64,000 nt of DNA from CAWGCE01 sp964480915 (GTDB lineage Bacteria > Planctomycetota > Planctomycetia > Pirellulales > Pirellulaceae): NCBI GenBank assembly GCA_964480915.1, contig CAYZRS010000019.1, positions 1 through 64,000 on the forward strand, written 5' to 3'. The notes below the pieces were generated by a model. The model did no database searches. It was given only the letters and a program-made list of their open reading frames with translations, and was not told where the DNA came from. Both the position numbers and the translations under genes were made by a program. Positions 53,352-62,173 of this stretch are shown piece after piece. Every line of letters starts with the position of its first letter. The stretch's first letter is position 1.

Positions 53352-55859
53352 ATGAGATACCAAGACCTAAATCCGACGAATTGTTCAGCACGACTCTCCT
53401 TGTTCGTAGTGCTGCTACTGAGCCGGTTCGGCTGGGCCGACCCGTGCGGTATGGTGCCGCCGATCTACCAAGGTGAAGGTGTGCCGATCGTCAGGTCGGG
53501 CCACCAGCTGACCTACGTCTTCTTCAAAGACGGGATCGAAACGCTTGTCATTCGGCCCGGATTCGAGGGCAAAGTGGACGAGTTTGGCATGCTGATTCCT
53601 TTCCCGACGCCGCCTGCCATTCGAAAAGTCGCTGACAACGTCTTCCCGCATATCGCGAATGCCATCGATCCGCCAGAAGTTGTCGTGCATGTTTACGAGC
53701 CGACTCGAGTCCGCCGAGGTGGTGCGGGAGGAGGTCCTGTCGCGATGATGGCGGATGCGGAATCCGGCATGATGGTCAAGGACGAAGTTCGCGTTCTTAA
53801 GGAAGAAGCGGTCGGCATGTACGAAGTGGCCGTACTGCAGGCCGGCAGTTCGAGCGCGCTCTCGCGTTGGATGGACGAACACGGCTTCAAGTATCCCGAC
53901 GGCATGGACGAAGTGTGTGATGAGTACATTGAGGAGGAGTGGTGTTTTGTCGCGGTGAAGACAAAAGTTGGCGTGAAGTCAGGGGCCGACCCGCGTCCGG
54001 GCCAAGTGGCTGCCAACACCAAGATGCCCAAGGGCTCGTCGTTCGACGGCCACGTACAGGCAATGGGGTTTCGCTTTCGCGTCGACGAGTTGGTCGTGCC
54101 CATGCGATTGTCGACCTTCAATGGAGGAGATCCGCGAAACATCGTCTATCTCTTAACCGATGAACCGCAACGGATCCGGCTGATTCCAGAAGAGTACGTC
54201 GTTCGTCAAATTTCTGGGGAGAAGCTCTTTGACAACGTGACCAAGTTGCTACCCATTCGGATCGTCGGTGGTGGACCGCGTGATGTATTTCGCTGCACTC
54301 CCTGGGTGGTGCAAAGCTTACCGCAACGTCGCAATCCTCATCAGCACAACGGCATCGCGAAAGAACTTTTCGCTGCCGATTTACTGGCCGTCGCAACTGA
54401 CAAATTGTCCCTCAGCCAGGAAGAACGTGAAAAACAACTGCTCAACATTAACGAACGTCTCGGTCTGCGGGGCGCCGCCATCGACATGTTACTGGCCGAA
54501 GAAGTCGCGGACGAAAAAAAGCGGATGGTTCGAAAGTCACTACGTGCGCTCAAGGACATGACGCTGACCGTTGTCGACGGCGACTTTCCTCGCGAGGTGC
54601 TGGCCAAACACAATTTGAAATTCGAGCCATTCCAAATGGCCAGTTCGAAGAATCTGCGCCAGGGTTATGACGCCAACCTGAAAGGACCGACCGGAAAGTT
54701 AGAAGGCAAGCTGTACGATTCACTCGGGCAGGCACCCTCTGGCAAAGGCCCCAAGCGTTCGACGCTCGGCATCGCAACGCTGATTGCTGGTCTGCTGCTG
54801 GTTATCCGAAAAACCACGGCCCGCCAGGCGGCCGGCATCGTGATCGCCGTCGCCTTGCTAGGCAGCAGCAACGGCCTGCATGCGGACGAAACGCAGTTAT
54901 CGCTCGAGGAGATGATCGTGCGACTGGCCGAACCCGAGAACGCAGCAACGATGGTCGATCAAATCGTCGCAGCCGCTGCTTCCAAACCGGCAACCGTCGT
55001 GGAGACCTTGGTCGAAACCGTCCGCTCGACCGACAACATGGTGCAACAGGGATGGGCGATCGTCACCCTGTCAGAAATCCCAGCCTTGGAAACAGACGAA
55101 GCCTTGCTTTCGATCTGCAACGATACGACTCAATCGCAGGTCGTCCGGACATGGGCCGCCTCGGCCCGGATCGCACTTTGCAAGTCGACCGAAGCGGTGA
55201 TGGAAAAAGCGTCGTTGATCGACTACTACCCGGCCGTCGCTCGCCCCATCAGCATGCGGCTGGCGGCCGATCTCGCTGAGGACGGACAAGTTGGTGTGGG
55301 CGAACTCATCCAACTTTCCGTACGAACCCCACAGCTGAACACGAGCTTGATGCCGGCCATTCTTTCCCAAGGTGTCGATGCGTTGGTCGAAGTCATGACG
55401 CAGCACAATTCGCAAGAAGTCCGCCGCCAATCAGCCGGTTTCTTGGGCTCGTTGGCTCAACAAGGCAAGTCGGAGCAAGTCGCTCAAGCGGTCGTTAAGG
55501 CGTACAAGTTTCGGCTCACGGCAGACAAGGTCGCTTGGGACGGTGGCCCGTTGTTTATCCCAGGCATTCAATGGAAGAAGGAGCCCGCTCAAGCGCTCGT
55601 CGGAAACCTCATTCGCTGGCACGTTTGGTTGAATCAACGAGAGGACCGGGAATCGCAACAGCAGATCACCAACAACCTGTACAGCATTCAGTTAGCCAAA
55701 GCGGCCGGATACAACATGAACCGCCGGAACCGCCGAGGCCAGCAAGACACTTCGTTTTGGCTGGGCGTTTGGTCCGAGGTCGTCGGCAAGGACGGGATCC
55801 GTGAGCTGCTGGCCGAACAGGGACTCGAACCGAGCGACTTTTCAGACCAATCAGGCTAA
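53352..55859 (+). CDS. DUF2330 protein fused to a HEAT-like domain
   Basis: An 835-residue protein. The first 460 residues match the DUF2330 pattern: a signal peptide, a mature start DPCGMVPPIY, LTYVFFKDGIETLVIRPGFE, FGMLIPFPTPPAIRKV, and YVVRQISGEKLFDN. A pair of hydrophobic segments (about 475-512) follows; the second looks like a signal peptide with its cleavage site (VALLGSSNGLHADE). The last 320 residues are helical and HEAT-like. The layout suggests two once-separate exported proteins joined in frame. The DUF2330 function is unknown to me; these proteins are found at bacterial cell surfaces. The upstream TGA-interrupted gene is probably in the same transcript. Confidence 0.82.
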   Translation: MRYQDLNPTNCSARLSLFVVLLLSRFGWADPCGMVPPIYQGEGVPIVRSGHQLTYVFFKDGIETLVIRPGFEGKVDEFGMLIPFPTPPAIRKVADNVFPHIANAIDPPEVVVHVYEPTRVRRGGAGGGPVAMMADAESGMMVKDEVRVLKEEAVGMYEVAVLQAGSSSALSRWMDEHGFKYPDGMDEVCDEYIEEEWCFVAVKTKVGVKSGADPRPGQVAANTKMPKGSSFDGHVQAMGFRFRVDELVVPMRLSTFNGGDPRNIVYLLTDEPQRIRLIPEEYVVRQISGEKLFDNVTKLLPIRIVGGGPRDVFRCTPWVVQSLPQRRNPHQHNGIAKELFAADLLAVATDKLSLSQEEREKQLLNINERLGLRGAAIDMLLAEEVADEKKRMVRKSLRALKDMTLTVVDGDFPREVLAKHNLKFEPFQMASSKNLRQGYDANLKGPTGKLEGKLYDSLGQAPSGKGPKRSTLGIATLIAGLLLVIRKTTARQAAGIVIAVALLGSSNGLHADETQLSLEEMIVRLAEPENAATMVDQIVAAAASKPATVVETLVETVRSTDNMVQQGWAIVTLSEIPALETDEALLSICNDTTQSQVVRTWAASARIALCKSTEAVMEKASLIDYYPAVARPISMRLAADLAEDGQVGVGELIQLSVRTPQLNTSLMPAILSQGVDALVEVMTQHNSQEVRRQSAGFLGSLAQQGKSEQVAQAVVKAYKFRLTADKVAWDGGPLFIPGIQWKKEPAQALVGNLIRWHVWLNQREDRESQQQITNNLYSIQLAKAAGYNMNRRNRRGQQDTSFWLGVWSEVVGKDGIRELLAEQGLEPSDFSDQSG

Positions 55860-56108
55860 TCCGTTCTCCGGTTTAATACGACATCCACGAACCGAATCAG
55901 CCGCAGCCGTTGTCGTAATGTCGCCTTTCGCTCCGCGAAAGTGGCGTGAATCGGGACGAGCGACACCACCAACACCACCAACACCAAGAAACCAGAAACC
56001 AAACACTGGTTCGGCTATTCCGGTTGAGCAAACGACGTGCTTCGCCAGACGGCCGCGACTTGCCGACATCCACGACGAGATGCGCGATCTGCGATGACGC
56101 CCGCCAAA

Positions 56109-57269
56109 TCAAACTTGGCTCAACCTTTTGGCGATCCGTTCATAGTTCTCTTGCGGAACAACTTTGTATTTCCGAAACTCGCCAGCAACGGCCGCCCGTG
56201 CATCGCCGGCAAACCAATCCATGACCTCTGAGCCGTTGTCCATCAGAATTTCGAAGGCGTCTGCCGAGCCGGCGACGATCGCCCACCCGGCCGGGCTGTT
56301 GTTGTGAATCGATCCCGACCGAAGATTCACATCGGCTCCACTGGCGATCAGTTGCCGGACCGAGCCTCCACGGTCGTCCCAAGCGGCCATGTGGAGCGGC
56401 GTCGCCTCGTCGTAACCGCCGCGCACATTAACATCGATCCCAGCGGTTACCAGCTGGGCGATCATTGCACCCCGGTTGGCTTTCGCGGCGGCGTGCAGGG
56501 GACTTGCCCCGTCCCCGACGATGAACGTCATGATGTTGTGAACGTCGTGATCAGGTCCTGGCGGGAACCGTTCTTGACCAATCCGTTCCGCGAGCACTGC
56601 CGAATCGTCTGCAAGGAGCGCCTCCACGACGTCGGTCGCTCCGGCCAACACAGCGGAGAAAATATCCGCTTCGGCTCCGAGAGCAAACAGAGCGGTCGCG
56701 ACTTCGGGTCGAGGATGGGCCAGGTATTGCGCCGGGGTGCTGTAGTGATCGACACAGCGTGCTTCGATATCGGCTCCCAAATCGAGCAGCACCTGCGCTG
56801 CCTCTACCGTTCCGGCGAAATGCAAGGGCTGGCAGCCGTCGCCGCCCAGTTCGCGAACTCGTGCGGGCGATTCGGCGAGCAGTGACCTCAATTCGTCGAT
56901 CCGACCTAAGCTGGCAGCCGTGTGGACGTCGAGCGTCGCCCCGCGACGAAGCAAAAACTCGGCCAGTTCATCCTTCGCCGCATAGATCGCGCAGTGCAAC
57001 GGGCTCCAAGGACCTGCCCACCAATCGCTCCGACGGTTGGGATCGGCCCCCAATTCGAGCAGCGTTTCGATCATCGATCGATCGTCGCGCAACGTGACCA
57101 ACGTCAAAGGAGTGGCACCGAAGGCGTTGTCGTCATACGCGTCCAGTAGTGCGGGGTCGGCCGCGATTTGTTCTCGTACCACAGCGGCTTGCCCCTGACG
57201 AATCGCCTCGAAGAAAGCTCTCTCGGCAGCCGAATTCGTTGCTTGATTCGATTCGTTCAAGAGTGTCAC
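56109..57269 (-). CDS. Ankyrin-repeat protein
   Basis: A 386-residue protein, apparently cytoplasmic (no signal peptide or membrane segment). Ankyrin repeats cover about residues 25-350, with typical turns such as FGATPLTLVTLRDD, WSPLHCAIYAAKDE, GDGASPLHAAAKANRGAMI and DEATPLHMAAWDDRG, and with DVNVRGG and DVNLRSG connectors. Such proteins act by binding other proteins; no catalytic part is present. It lies 79 bases upstream of, and divergent in position from, no partner I can name; the acyltransferase gene follows on the same strand after the ankyrin gene's own start region. The length and repeat register look intact. Confidence 0.85.
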   Translation of the reverse strand: MTLLNESNQATNSAAERAFFEAIRQGQAAVVREQIAADPALLDAYDDNAFGATPLTLVTLRDDRSMIETLLELGADPNRRSDWWAGPWSPLHCAIYAAKDELAEFLLRRGATLDVHTAASLGRIDELRSLLAESPARVRELGGDGCQPLHFAGTVEAAQVLLDLGADIEARCVDHYSTPAQYLAHPRPEVATALFALGAEADIFSAVLAGATDVVEALLADDSAVLAERIGQERFPPGPDHDVHNIMTFIVGDGASPLHAAAKANRGAMIAQLVTAGIDVNVRGGYDEATPLHMAAWDDRGGSVRQLIASGADVNLRSGSIHNNSPAGWAIVAGSADAFEILMDNGSEVMDWFAGDARAAVAGEFRKYKVVPQENYERIAKRLSQV

Positions 57270-57348
57270 CGCTTTCGTTCGAAAAGGTATCAGGCTACGA
57301 CGACGTTCGCCTCACAACTTCGTCCGCTCGGGCCGCTGTAAACGGCCG

Positions 57349-59568
57349 CTAACTGGCGTACAGATCCATCGCCATCTGCTTCAGCCCTTTCAGATCGAGC
57401 TTGCCAGTTCCGAGGACTGGCATTTCCGCGATCTCGCGAAAGCTGTCGGCTGACGGGATGTAAATGTTCGGCAAACCGGCCCCTGACAATCCTTCGCGCA
57501 ACGCATCGGGCGACTTGTCGATCTTTGTATGCAAGACGATCAACCGTTCCCCTTTCCGCTCGTCGGGGACTGCCGTCACGGCCGCTTTCAATCCGTCCTC
57601 TTCATCGCCGCCGATTAGATCGGCCAGCAGTTCCTCGATTTTGATGTGCGGCACCATCTCGCCACCGATTTTAGAAAAGCGACTTTGCCGTCCCGTAATT
57701 TGGACAAAACCCTCATCATCGATCAGCGCCACATCGCCCGTTTGATACCAGCCATCGCTGACCACCTTGGCCGTCAGGTCGGGCTCGTCCAGATATCCCC
57801 CGTGCATGACGTTGGTCCCTTTGATGTACAGCATGCCCGATTCGCCAGCGGTCAGCTCTTCGCCCGAATCCAGATCGAGGATCTTCGCCGCAACGCCCGG
57901 CACTAATCGTCCCACAGTCCCCTCTTTGAGGTCCGGCTGGAAGTTGTCGGTCGAACGACTGGGCGGAACGTTCACTGCCGCCAATGGCGCCAGTTCGGTG
58001 CAGCCGTAGCCTTCCACCGGGCGGACACCAAACTTCTCTTCGAACGCATCGCAGAGAGCTGGCGGTAACTTCTCGGCCCCCGCAACCACCACGTCGAGCG
58101 ACGCAAACTGTTCTTTCGTGCAGCGTTTCAAGTACCCACGCAGAAACGTCGGAGTTGCCAACAAAACGGTCGCCTTGAATTTTTCCACCATGCGGCCGAT
58201 CCGTTTGCCGTCGAGCGGCGTGAAGTGATACGCCGCTTCGAGATTGAGTGCCAACGGAGTCCACAACGTGACCGTGTAACCGAAGGAATGGAAAAACGGC
58301 AGGATACCCACGATGACATCGGACGCCGTGAGGTGCACCGTTTGATCGATCGCTTCGACGTTGTGGGCAATGTTGTCATGAGACAGTACGACGCCTTTCG
58401 GAGTTCCGGTCGAACCCGACGTAAAGATGATCGTCAGCGTATCGCTTCCTTTCATCCGATGCAGACCGAGTTGACGATAGAGCAACCAAGCTGGCGTCAC
58501 GAAAGCGCCAACGGCGCCGGCGATCTTATCCCCCAACGTGACTTTGGTTTTGAAATCCTCCAACTGCACGACTTCGGCATCCAGGTTGAGGTCGAGCTTG
58601 CTTATCACCTGTCGGCTGGTCAAAACATGTTTGATACCCGCCTTGGCGATGCAGGTATTGAGCGCTTCGCTGCTCAGACTGTAATTCAGATTCACCGCGA
58701 CCCGTCGATCTAGCGAGAGAGCAAAGTTGGCAAGCGTCCCTCCCACCGACGGCGGCAACAGGACACCAACGCGTTGTTCGTCTTTTGCCAAGACGCCCCG
58801 GCGCAGTAACCGGCGGAGAATCAACGACCGCAGCAGGATGTTGCCACCGCTCGCTTCGTTGCCATTGGAATCGGCGATCTTCCGTTTTCGCAAACGGCGC
58901 TTGCACATTCTGAGCGCGCTGCGATGGAGATTCAGTCGTCGCTGTCGTTTGGCCAGTGCTTCCGCCCCTAACTGCTGGACAGCTTGCCGCGCAACGTGAA
59001 CATCTTTGACATGGTGTAACGGCTTGCCAACGTGAACGGAAATGGGATGGCGCCAACGGCTGGGCCATTTCGAAAAAAACCGCCCTTCTGAAAACGAAAA
59101 GATGCTGCCCCACAGTTCGTCCAAATAGACAGGGATGACGGGAACATCTTCGTTGCCTTTCAGAATCCGCATCAGTCCCGGTTTGAAACTTTGGACGTTG
59201 CCGTTGCGCGAGATTCCGCCTTCCGGGAAAATACAAATGATGTCGCCGTTCTTGACACCTTTTCGCGCATCGCTGAGCGCCTTGATGATGGACTTCGGAC
59301 CTGGGCCGACTTGGATCGCGCCCCATTCACCAGCCCACCAATCTCCCAGCTTGCCGGGAAAATTCCCTTCATAGACGACCACGCGCACATGTCGCGGGAC
59401 ACAAATATGAAGCAGCACCCCATCCAGCCAGGAAACATGGTTGGCGACGATGATGGCTCCACCTTCGGCCGGCCAGTTTTCGGCGCCGTGAATCTTGATG
59501 GAATAGAAGCATTTGAACAGCATCTGAAACAGAAACCGAACAAAATTTTTGGGCAAACGAACTCTCAT
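57349..59568 (-). CDS. aas: Fused 1-acyl-lysophospholipid acyltransferase/acyl-ACP synthetase (Aas type)
   Basis: A 739-residue bifunctional lipid enzyme. The N-terminal PlsC-type acyltransferase (about 15-200) has the NHVSWLDG catalytic His/Asp box and FPEGGISRNG. The C-terminal half is an adenylate-forming ligase (about 240-735) with the AMP-binding loop FTSGSTGTPKGVVLSH, VEGYGCTELAPLA, WYQTGDVALIDDEG and GRQSRFSKIGGEMV. In E. coli the fusion re-acylates 2-acyl-glycerophosphoethanolamine, so a phospholipid repair role is likely; some planctomycete members may serve other lipids. It is membrane-associated. It lacks the long N-terminal membrane transporter seen in some three-part versions. 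Confidence 0.9.
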   Translation of the reverse strand: MRVRLPKNFVRFLFQMLFKCFYSIKIHGAENWPAEGGAIIVANHVSWLDGVLLHICVPRHVRVVVYEGNFPGKLGDWWAGEWGAIQVGPGPKSIIKALSDARKGVKNGDIICIFPEGGISRNGNVQSFKPGLMRILKGNEDVPVIPVYLDELWGSIFSFSEGRFFSKWPSRWRHPISVHVGKPLHHVKDVHVARQAVQQLGAEALAKRQRRLNLHRSALRMCKRRLRKRKIADSNGNEASGGNILLRSLILRRLLRRGVLAKDEQRVGVLLPPSVGGTLANFALSLDRRVAVNLNYSLSSEALNTCIAKAGIKHVLTSRQVISKLDLNLDAEVVQLEDFKTKVTLGDKIAGAVGAFVTPAWLLYRQLGLHRMKGSDTLTIIFTSGSTGTPKGVVLSHDNIAHNVEAIDQTVHLTASDVIVGILPFFHSFGYTVTLWTPLALNLEAAYHFTPLDGKRIGRMVEKFKATVLLATPTFLRGYLKRCTKEQFASLDVVVAGAEKLPPALCDAFEEKFGVRPVEGYGCTELAPLAAVNVPPSRSTDNFQPDLKEGTVGRLVPGVAAKILDLDSGEELTAGESGMLYIKGTNVMHGGYLDEPDLTAKVVSDGWYQTGDVALIDDEGFVQITGRQSRFSKIGGEMVPHIKIEELLADLIGGDEEDGLKAAVTAVPDERKGERLIVLHTKIDKSPDALREGLSGAGLPNIYIPSADSFREIAEMPVLGTGKLDLKGLKQMAMDLYAS

Positions 59569-59691
59569 AGACGCTAATTACCTGGTAGCTTGCTGGGACT
59601 GCCGAAATACGTATTGTCCATGATTGATCTCAACCGCTAAATTCGGCCCGCTACTTACTCGCGGGCAGGCAAATTCTGAAAGGCAGAAGTC

Positions 59692-59994
59692 ATGGGTCGT
59701 TTCGGTACGTTTATCTTGGGATTCTTGCTCGGCGGAGCAACCGTTTTCGGTTCACTCCACTATCACGTGGTGCGTGCCAACGACGGAGTCCACTTCATTC
59801 CCAAGATGAGTTCGACGTTCACCGAAACTTTAGTGGACATCCGCAGCTTTGGATTTGAAGAGTGGAATCAGCATCGTAGCTTGGCTTTCGCTATCCAGCA
59901 GGCGGGTAAAACCGAACTGCTGCAAGGCGTCGCCTTGCAACCTGTTCAAAACGCCGTGGATGGCATGCGGGACATTTTGTCAGGAAACCGGTAG
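59692..59994 (+). CDS. Small membrane-anchored hypothetical protein
   Basis: A 100-residue protein with an N-terminal hydrophobic anchor (FGTFILGFLLGGATVFGSLHY) and a soluble part of about 75 residues ending in QNAVDGMRDILSG. AAAGG lies 9 bases before the ATG. It resembles small anchored proteins kept in many planctomycetes, but I cannot name the family or its role. It probably faces the periplasm or cytoplasm from the inner membrane by one helix. Confidence 0.65.
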   Translation: MGRFGTFILGFLLGGATVFGSLHYHVVRANDGVHFIPKMSSTFTETLVDIRSFGFEEWNQHRSLAFAIQQAGKTELLQGVALQPVQNAVDGMRDILSGNR

Positions 59995-60204
59995 AAGCAG
60001 CAACCGCCCGATACGGTCCAAATCTTCAGTAAGCTCGGCAGAATCGATTCAATTTAGCTTCAAATCAAGAAGCGGCCACCTCCAAGCGATACTGTGTACG
60101 GTGGCTTGCGCGGCAAGCAAACCGCTTGCACAGGCCATTTCGGCTGACTGCACACTTTACGGTCGACATCTTGCCAGCTGGCAAGAGAGATGGGGGCACC
60201 TGCC

Positions 60205-60489
60205 ATGCGTCAGCGAATTATCATTATCGGCGTGATCTGCCTATTCGTCGGTTTTCAGTTTCGAATGGTCGATTCGTTCGTTCTCACGCACAAAGCGACT
60301 CAGTTCCTCCACGAACGGGCGAAAGAGAGCGGATTCCGAACCGCCGATCCGTACAACTTCGACACGATGCTGATGAGCGCTGGCCCGATCGCCAAAAAGA
60401 CGATCACGCCACCACCTTGGGCCGGTTGGGCGCTGATCTCGGTCGGAGCCGTCCTGTCGCTCCACGGCATCACGCTCCGCGACGACTAA
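60205..60489 (+). CDS. Small membrane protein whose stop codon lies in a tandem repeat
   Basis: About 94 residues. The start at 60205 has GGGGG about 8 bases upstream; an in-frame ATG at 60190 is also possible. A hydrophobic helix (IIIIGVICLFVGFQF) begins the protein and a second one (WAGWALISVGAVLSLHG) ends it. The C-terminus LRDD and its TAA form the first unit of an 18-bp tandem repeat that leads into the assembly gap. No family is recognised. Confidence 0.6.
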   Translation: MRQRIIIIGVICLFVGFQFRMVDSFVLTHKATQFLHERAKESGFRTADPYNFDTMLMSAGPIAKKTITPPPWAGWALISVGAVLSLHGITLRDD

Positions 60490-60715
60490 TCGCTCCGCGA
60501 CGACNNNNNNNNNNNNNNNNNNNNNNNNNNNNNNNNNNNNNNNNNNNNNNNNNNNNNNNNNNNNNNNNNNNNNNNNNNNNNNNNNNNNNNNNNNNNNNNN
60601 NNNNCGTCCTGTCGCTCCACGGCATCACGCTCCGCGACGACTAATCGCTCCGCGACGACTAATCGCTCCGCGACGACGAATCGGTCCGCGACGACAAATC
60701 GCTCCGTCACCGACG
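60473..60715. repeat. 18-bp tandem repeat, several units, across an assembly gap
   Basis: The unit is tcgctccgcgacgactaa. The first copy supplies the end of the small membrane-protein gene, including its stop. After the gap, copies lie at 60645-60662, 60663-60680 (taa changed to gaa), 60681-60698 (aaa) and a partial one to 60715. The array is embedded in an 18-base period and therefore keeps reading frame. The true copy number is unknown because the gap interrupts it. Confidence 0.85.
60505..60604. other. Assembly gap (100 N) in the 18-bp repeat
   Basis: Exactly 100 N. The last 55 bases before the gap (60450-60504) are identical to the first 55 after it (60605-60659). This is the pattern of two contigs that overlap by one k-mer length or that were broken at a collapsed tandem repeat. 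Confidence 0.95.
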
Positions 60716-60742
60716 ATCATCGATCGTCCCTGGCTGCGACGA

Positions 60743-62032
60743 TTAGCCGCAACACCGTCGCCGACCAACCACGATGAACAGCAGGCCCGTGGCCAGCAGA
60801 CTTGACCCTGGCTCCGGCACCGCCGTCAGTTCATCGGACGCCAGGAACTTGTTGCCATTCCAGGCCACGAAATCGACTCCGTCGACCACCCCATCACCGG
60901 TGAAGTCACCCAGATCCCAGTCGGTCGCATTGCCAAACTTGTTCTCATTCCACAGCACAAAGTCCTGTCCGTTCACGAATCCGTCCAGATTCGCGTCGCC
61001 GACCAGGTAGGGCGAAGCGAGCCCGTTCACGACCGCCGCTTCCGCCAACCAGAAATCTCGATCGGCGTTGTCAATCGTGCCATCGGCGTTCAGATCGAAC
61101 AGGCCATTGAACAGTTCGTCGACGAGGACGCCGGCCGCCACTGGCCCTTCCGCCAACAGAAGGTTCAAATCGACGATGTTGACCAGCCCGTCTCCATCAA
61201 AGTCCATCGTCGTCGTGGTCGGAATGCTCGGCTGAAGATTGACTTGAGTGAACTGGCTGATCTGAGCATTCGCCAAGATGTCGGCCTCCGACAACAGCCG
61301 CCGAGTCGCGTTGGGGCGGCTGCTCTTCATCACGGCTTCGGGCAGGTCCAGATGAGCCCCATTCAGCGGGATTTCTGCGCCGACAAATGGAAGCGGTGAC
61401 ATCACATCAACGTCTCCGTCGACTCCCTCCAATGCCAACGCATCGTTAGCGCTGGAAAGTCCGAGGGCATGACCGATCTCGTGCAGCGCCGTCGTCAACA
61501 GGTCTCGTCGACCTGCAATACCTTGCCCGCCAACAATCCTTAACCCGGTCGTCATTTCCCCGCCGCCCAAATCTTCGGTCAGTTCGATCAGGCTAGAAAA
61601 TTCATTCGCATAAGCGGGCGTTGGATCGCGAAACCAGGGAGTCGAACCGTCGCTATCGAAGACGATCGCGGCGGAGGTCTCGCGATGCGGATTGCCACCT
61701 TCTGTTAGCAACCGATGCGTCGCCGTCGTGCCGCCCGTTCGCGGAAACCAACCGTACTCGATCGTGAGTGTGAACGGATCGGCAAACGCCGATTCCCAAA
61801 AGCTCGCCGCCGCTTCCATCACCTGAGGCAACGTCCCATTGCCGGCGGCCGTAATCGGTGCATCTTCCGCAATGCCGTAGGTGGTGACGGTATCACCCTC
61901 TGCGCGATGGATTAAATTGATCGTGATTCCCAGACACGGTCGACCCGACAGGAACAGGCAGCAGAAGACGATTCCTGTGCAACAAAGCAACCAGTACTGA
62001 CGAGGGCGATCGGCGGACCTGCCAAACAACAT
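60743..62032 (-). CDS. Exported matrixin-like protein with dockerin-like and PEP-CTERM ends
   Basis: A protein of about 430 residues. The start is uncertain: the ATG at 62032 begins a good signal sequence (WLLCCTGIVFCCLFLSG), while the frame stays open to a GTG at 62173. A metalloprotease-like domain (about 35-240) has HEIGHALGLSS followed by DVMSP, which would be the Met-turn. The third zinc ligand of the usual HExxHxxGxxH is a Ser here, so activity is doubtful or uses another ligand. EF-hand dockerin-like repeats follow (DFDGDGLVNIVDL, GDANLDGFVNGQDF, GDFTGDGVVDGVDF). The end VPEPGSSLLATGLLF plus RRRC is a PEP-CTERM sorting signal. Confidence 0.8.
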   Translation of the reverse strand: MLFGRSADRPRQYWLLCCTGIVFCCLFLSGRPCLGITINLIHRAEGDTVTTYGIAEDAPITAAGNGTLPQVMEAAASFWESAFADPFTLTIEYGWFPRTGGTTATHRLLTEGGNPHRETSAAIVFDSDGSTPWFRDPTPAYANEFSSLIELTEDLGGGEMTTGLRIVGGQGIAGRRDLLTTALHEIGHALGLSSANDALALEGVDGDVDVMSPLPFVGAEIPLNGAHLDLPEAVMKSSRPNATRRLLSEADILANAQISQFTQVNLQPSIPTTTTMDFDGDGLVNIVDLNLLLAEGPVAAGVLVDELFNGLFDLNADGTIDNADRDFWLAEAAVVNGLASPYLVGDANLDGFVNGQDFVLWNENKFGNATDWDLGDFTGDGVVDGVDFVAWNGNKFLASDELTAVPEPGSSLLATGLLFIVVGRRRCCG

Positions 62033-62173
62033 ACGAATCACAACCACAATGCGCTCCCAAAACAGAATCAGCTTATGAGTTTTAGCCAGTCGATTGCCAT
62101 GATCCATCATAGCCGCATCATCGCAATCCTGCTCTTGTAAATTGGGCTGCACCGAGACCACCCACCGGGCCAC

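Noticed and set aside
55963..55986. Repeats of acaccacca between the DUF2330 and ankyrin genes
   Set aside because: Less than three 9-base units in a non-coding spacer. No link to any feature.
58526..59326. A 266-codon minus-strand frame inside the Aas-type gene
   Set aside because: It is a different frame on the same strand as a gene with complete catalytic motifs. Its translation is Arg/Gln-rich and has no features.
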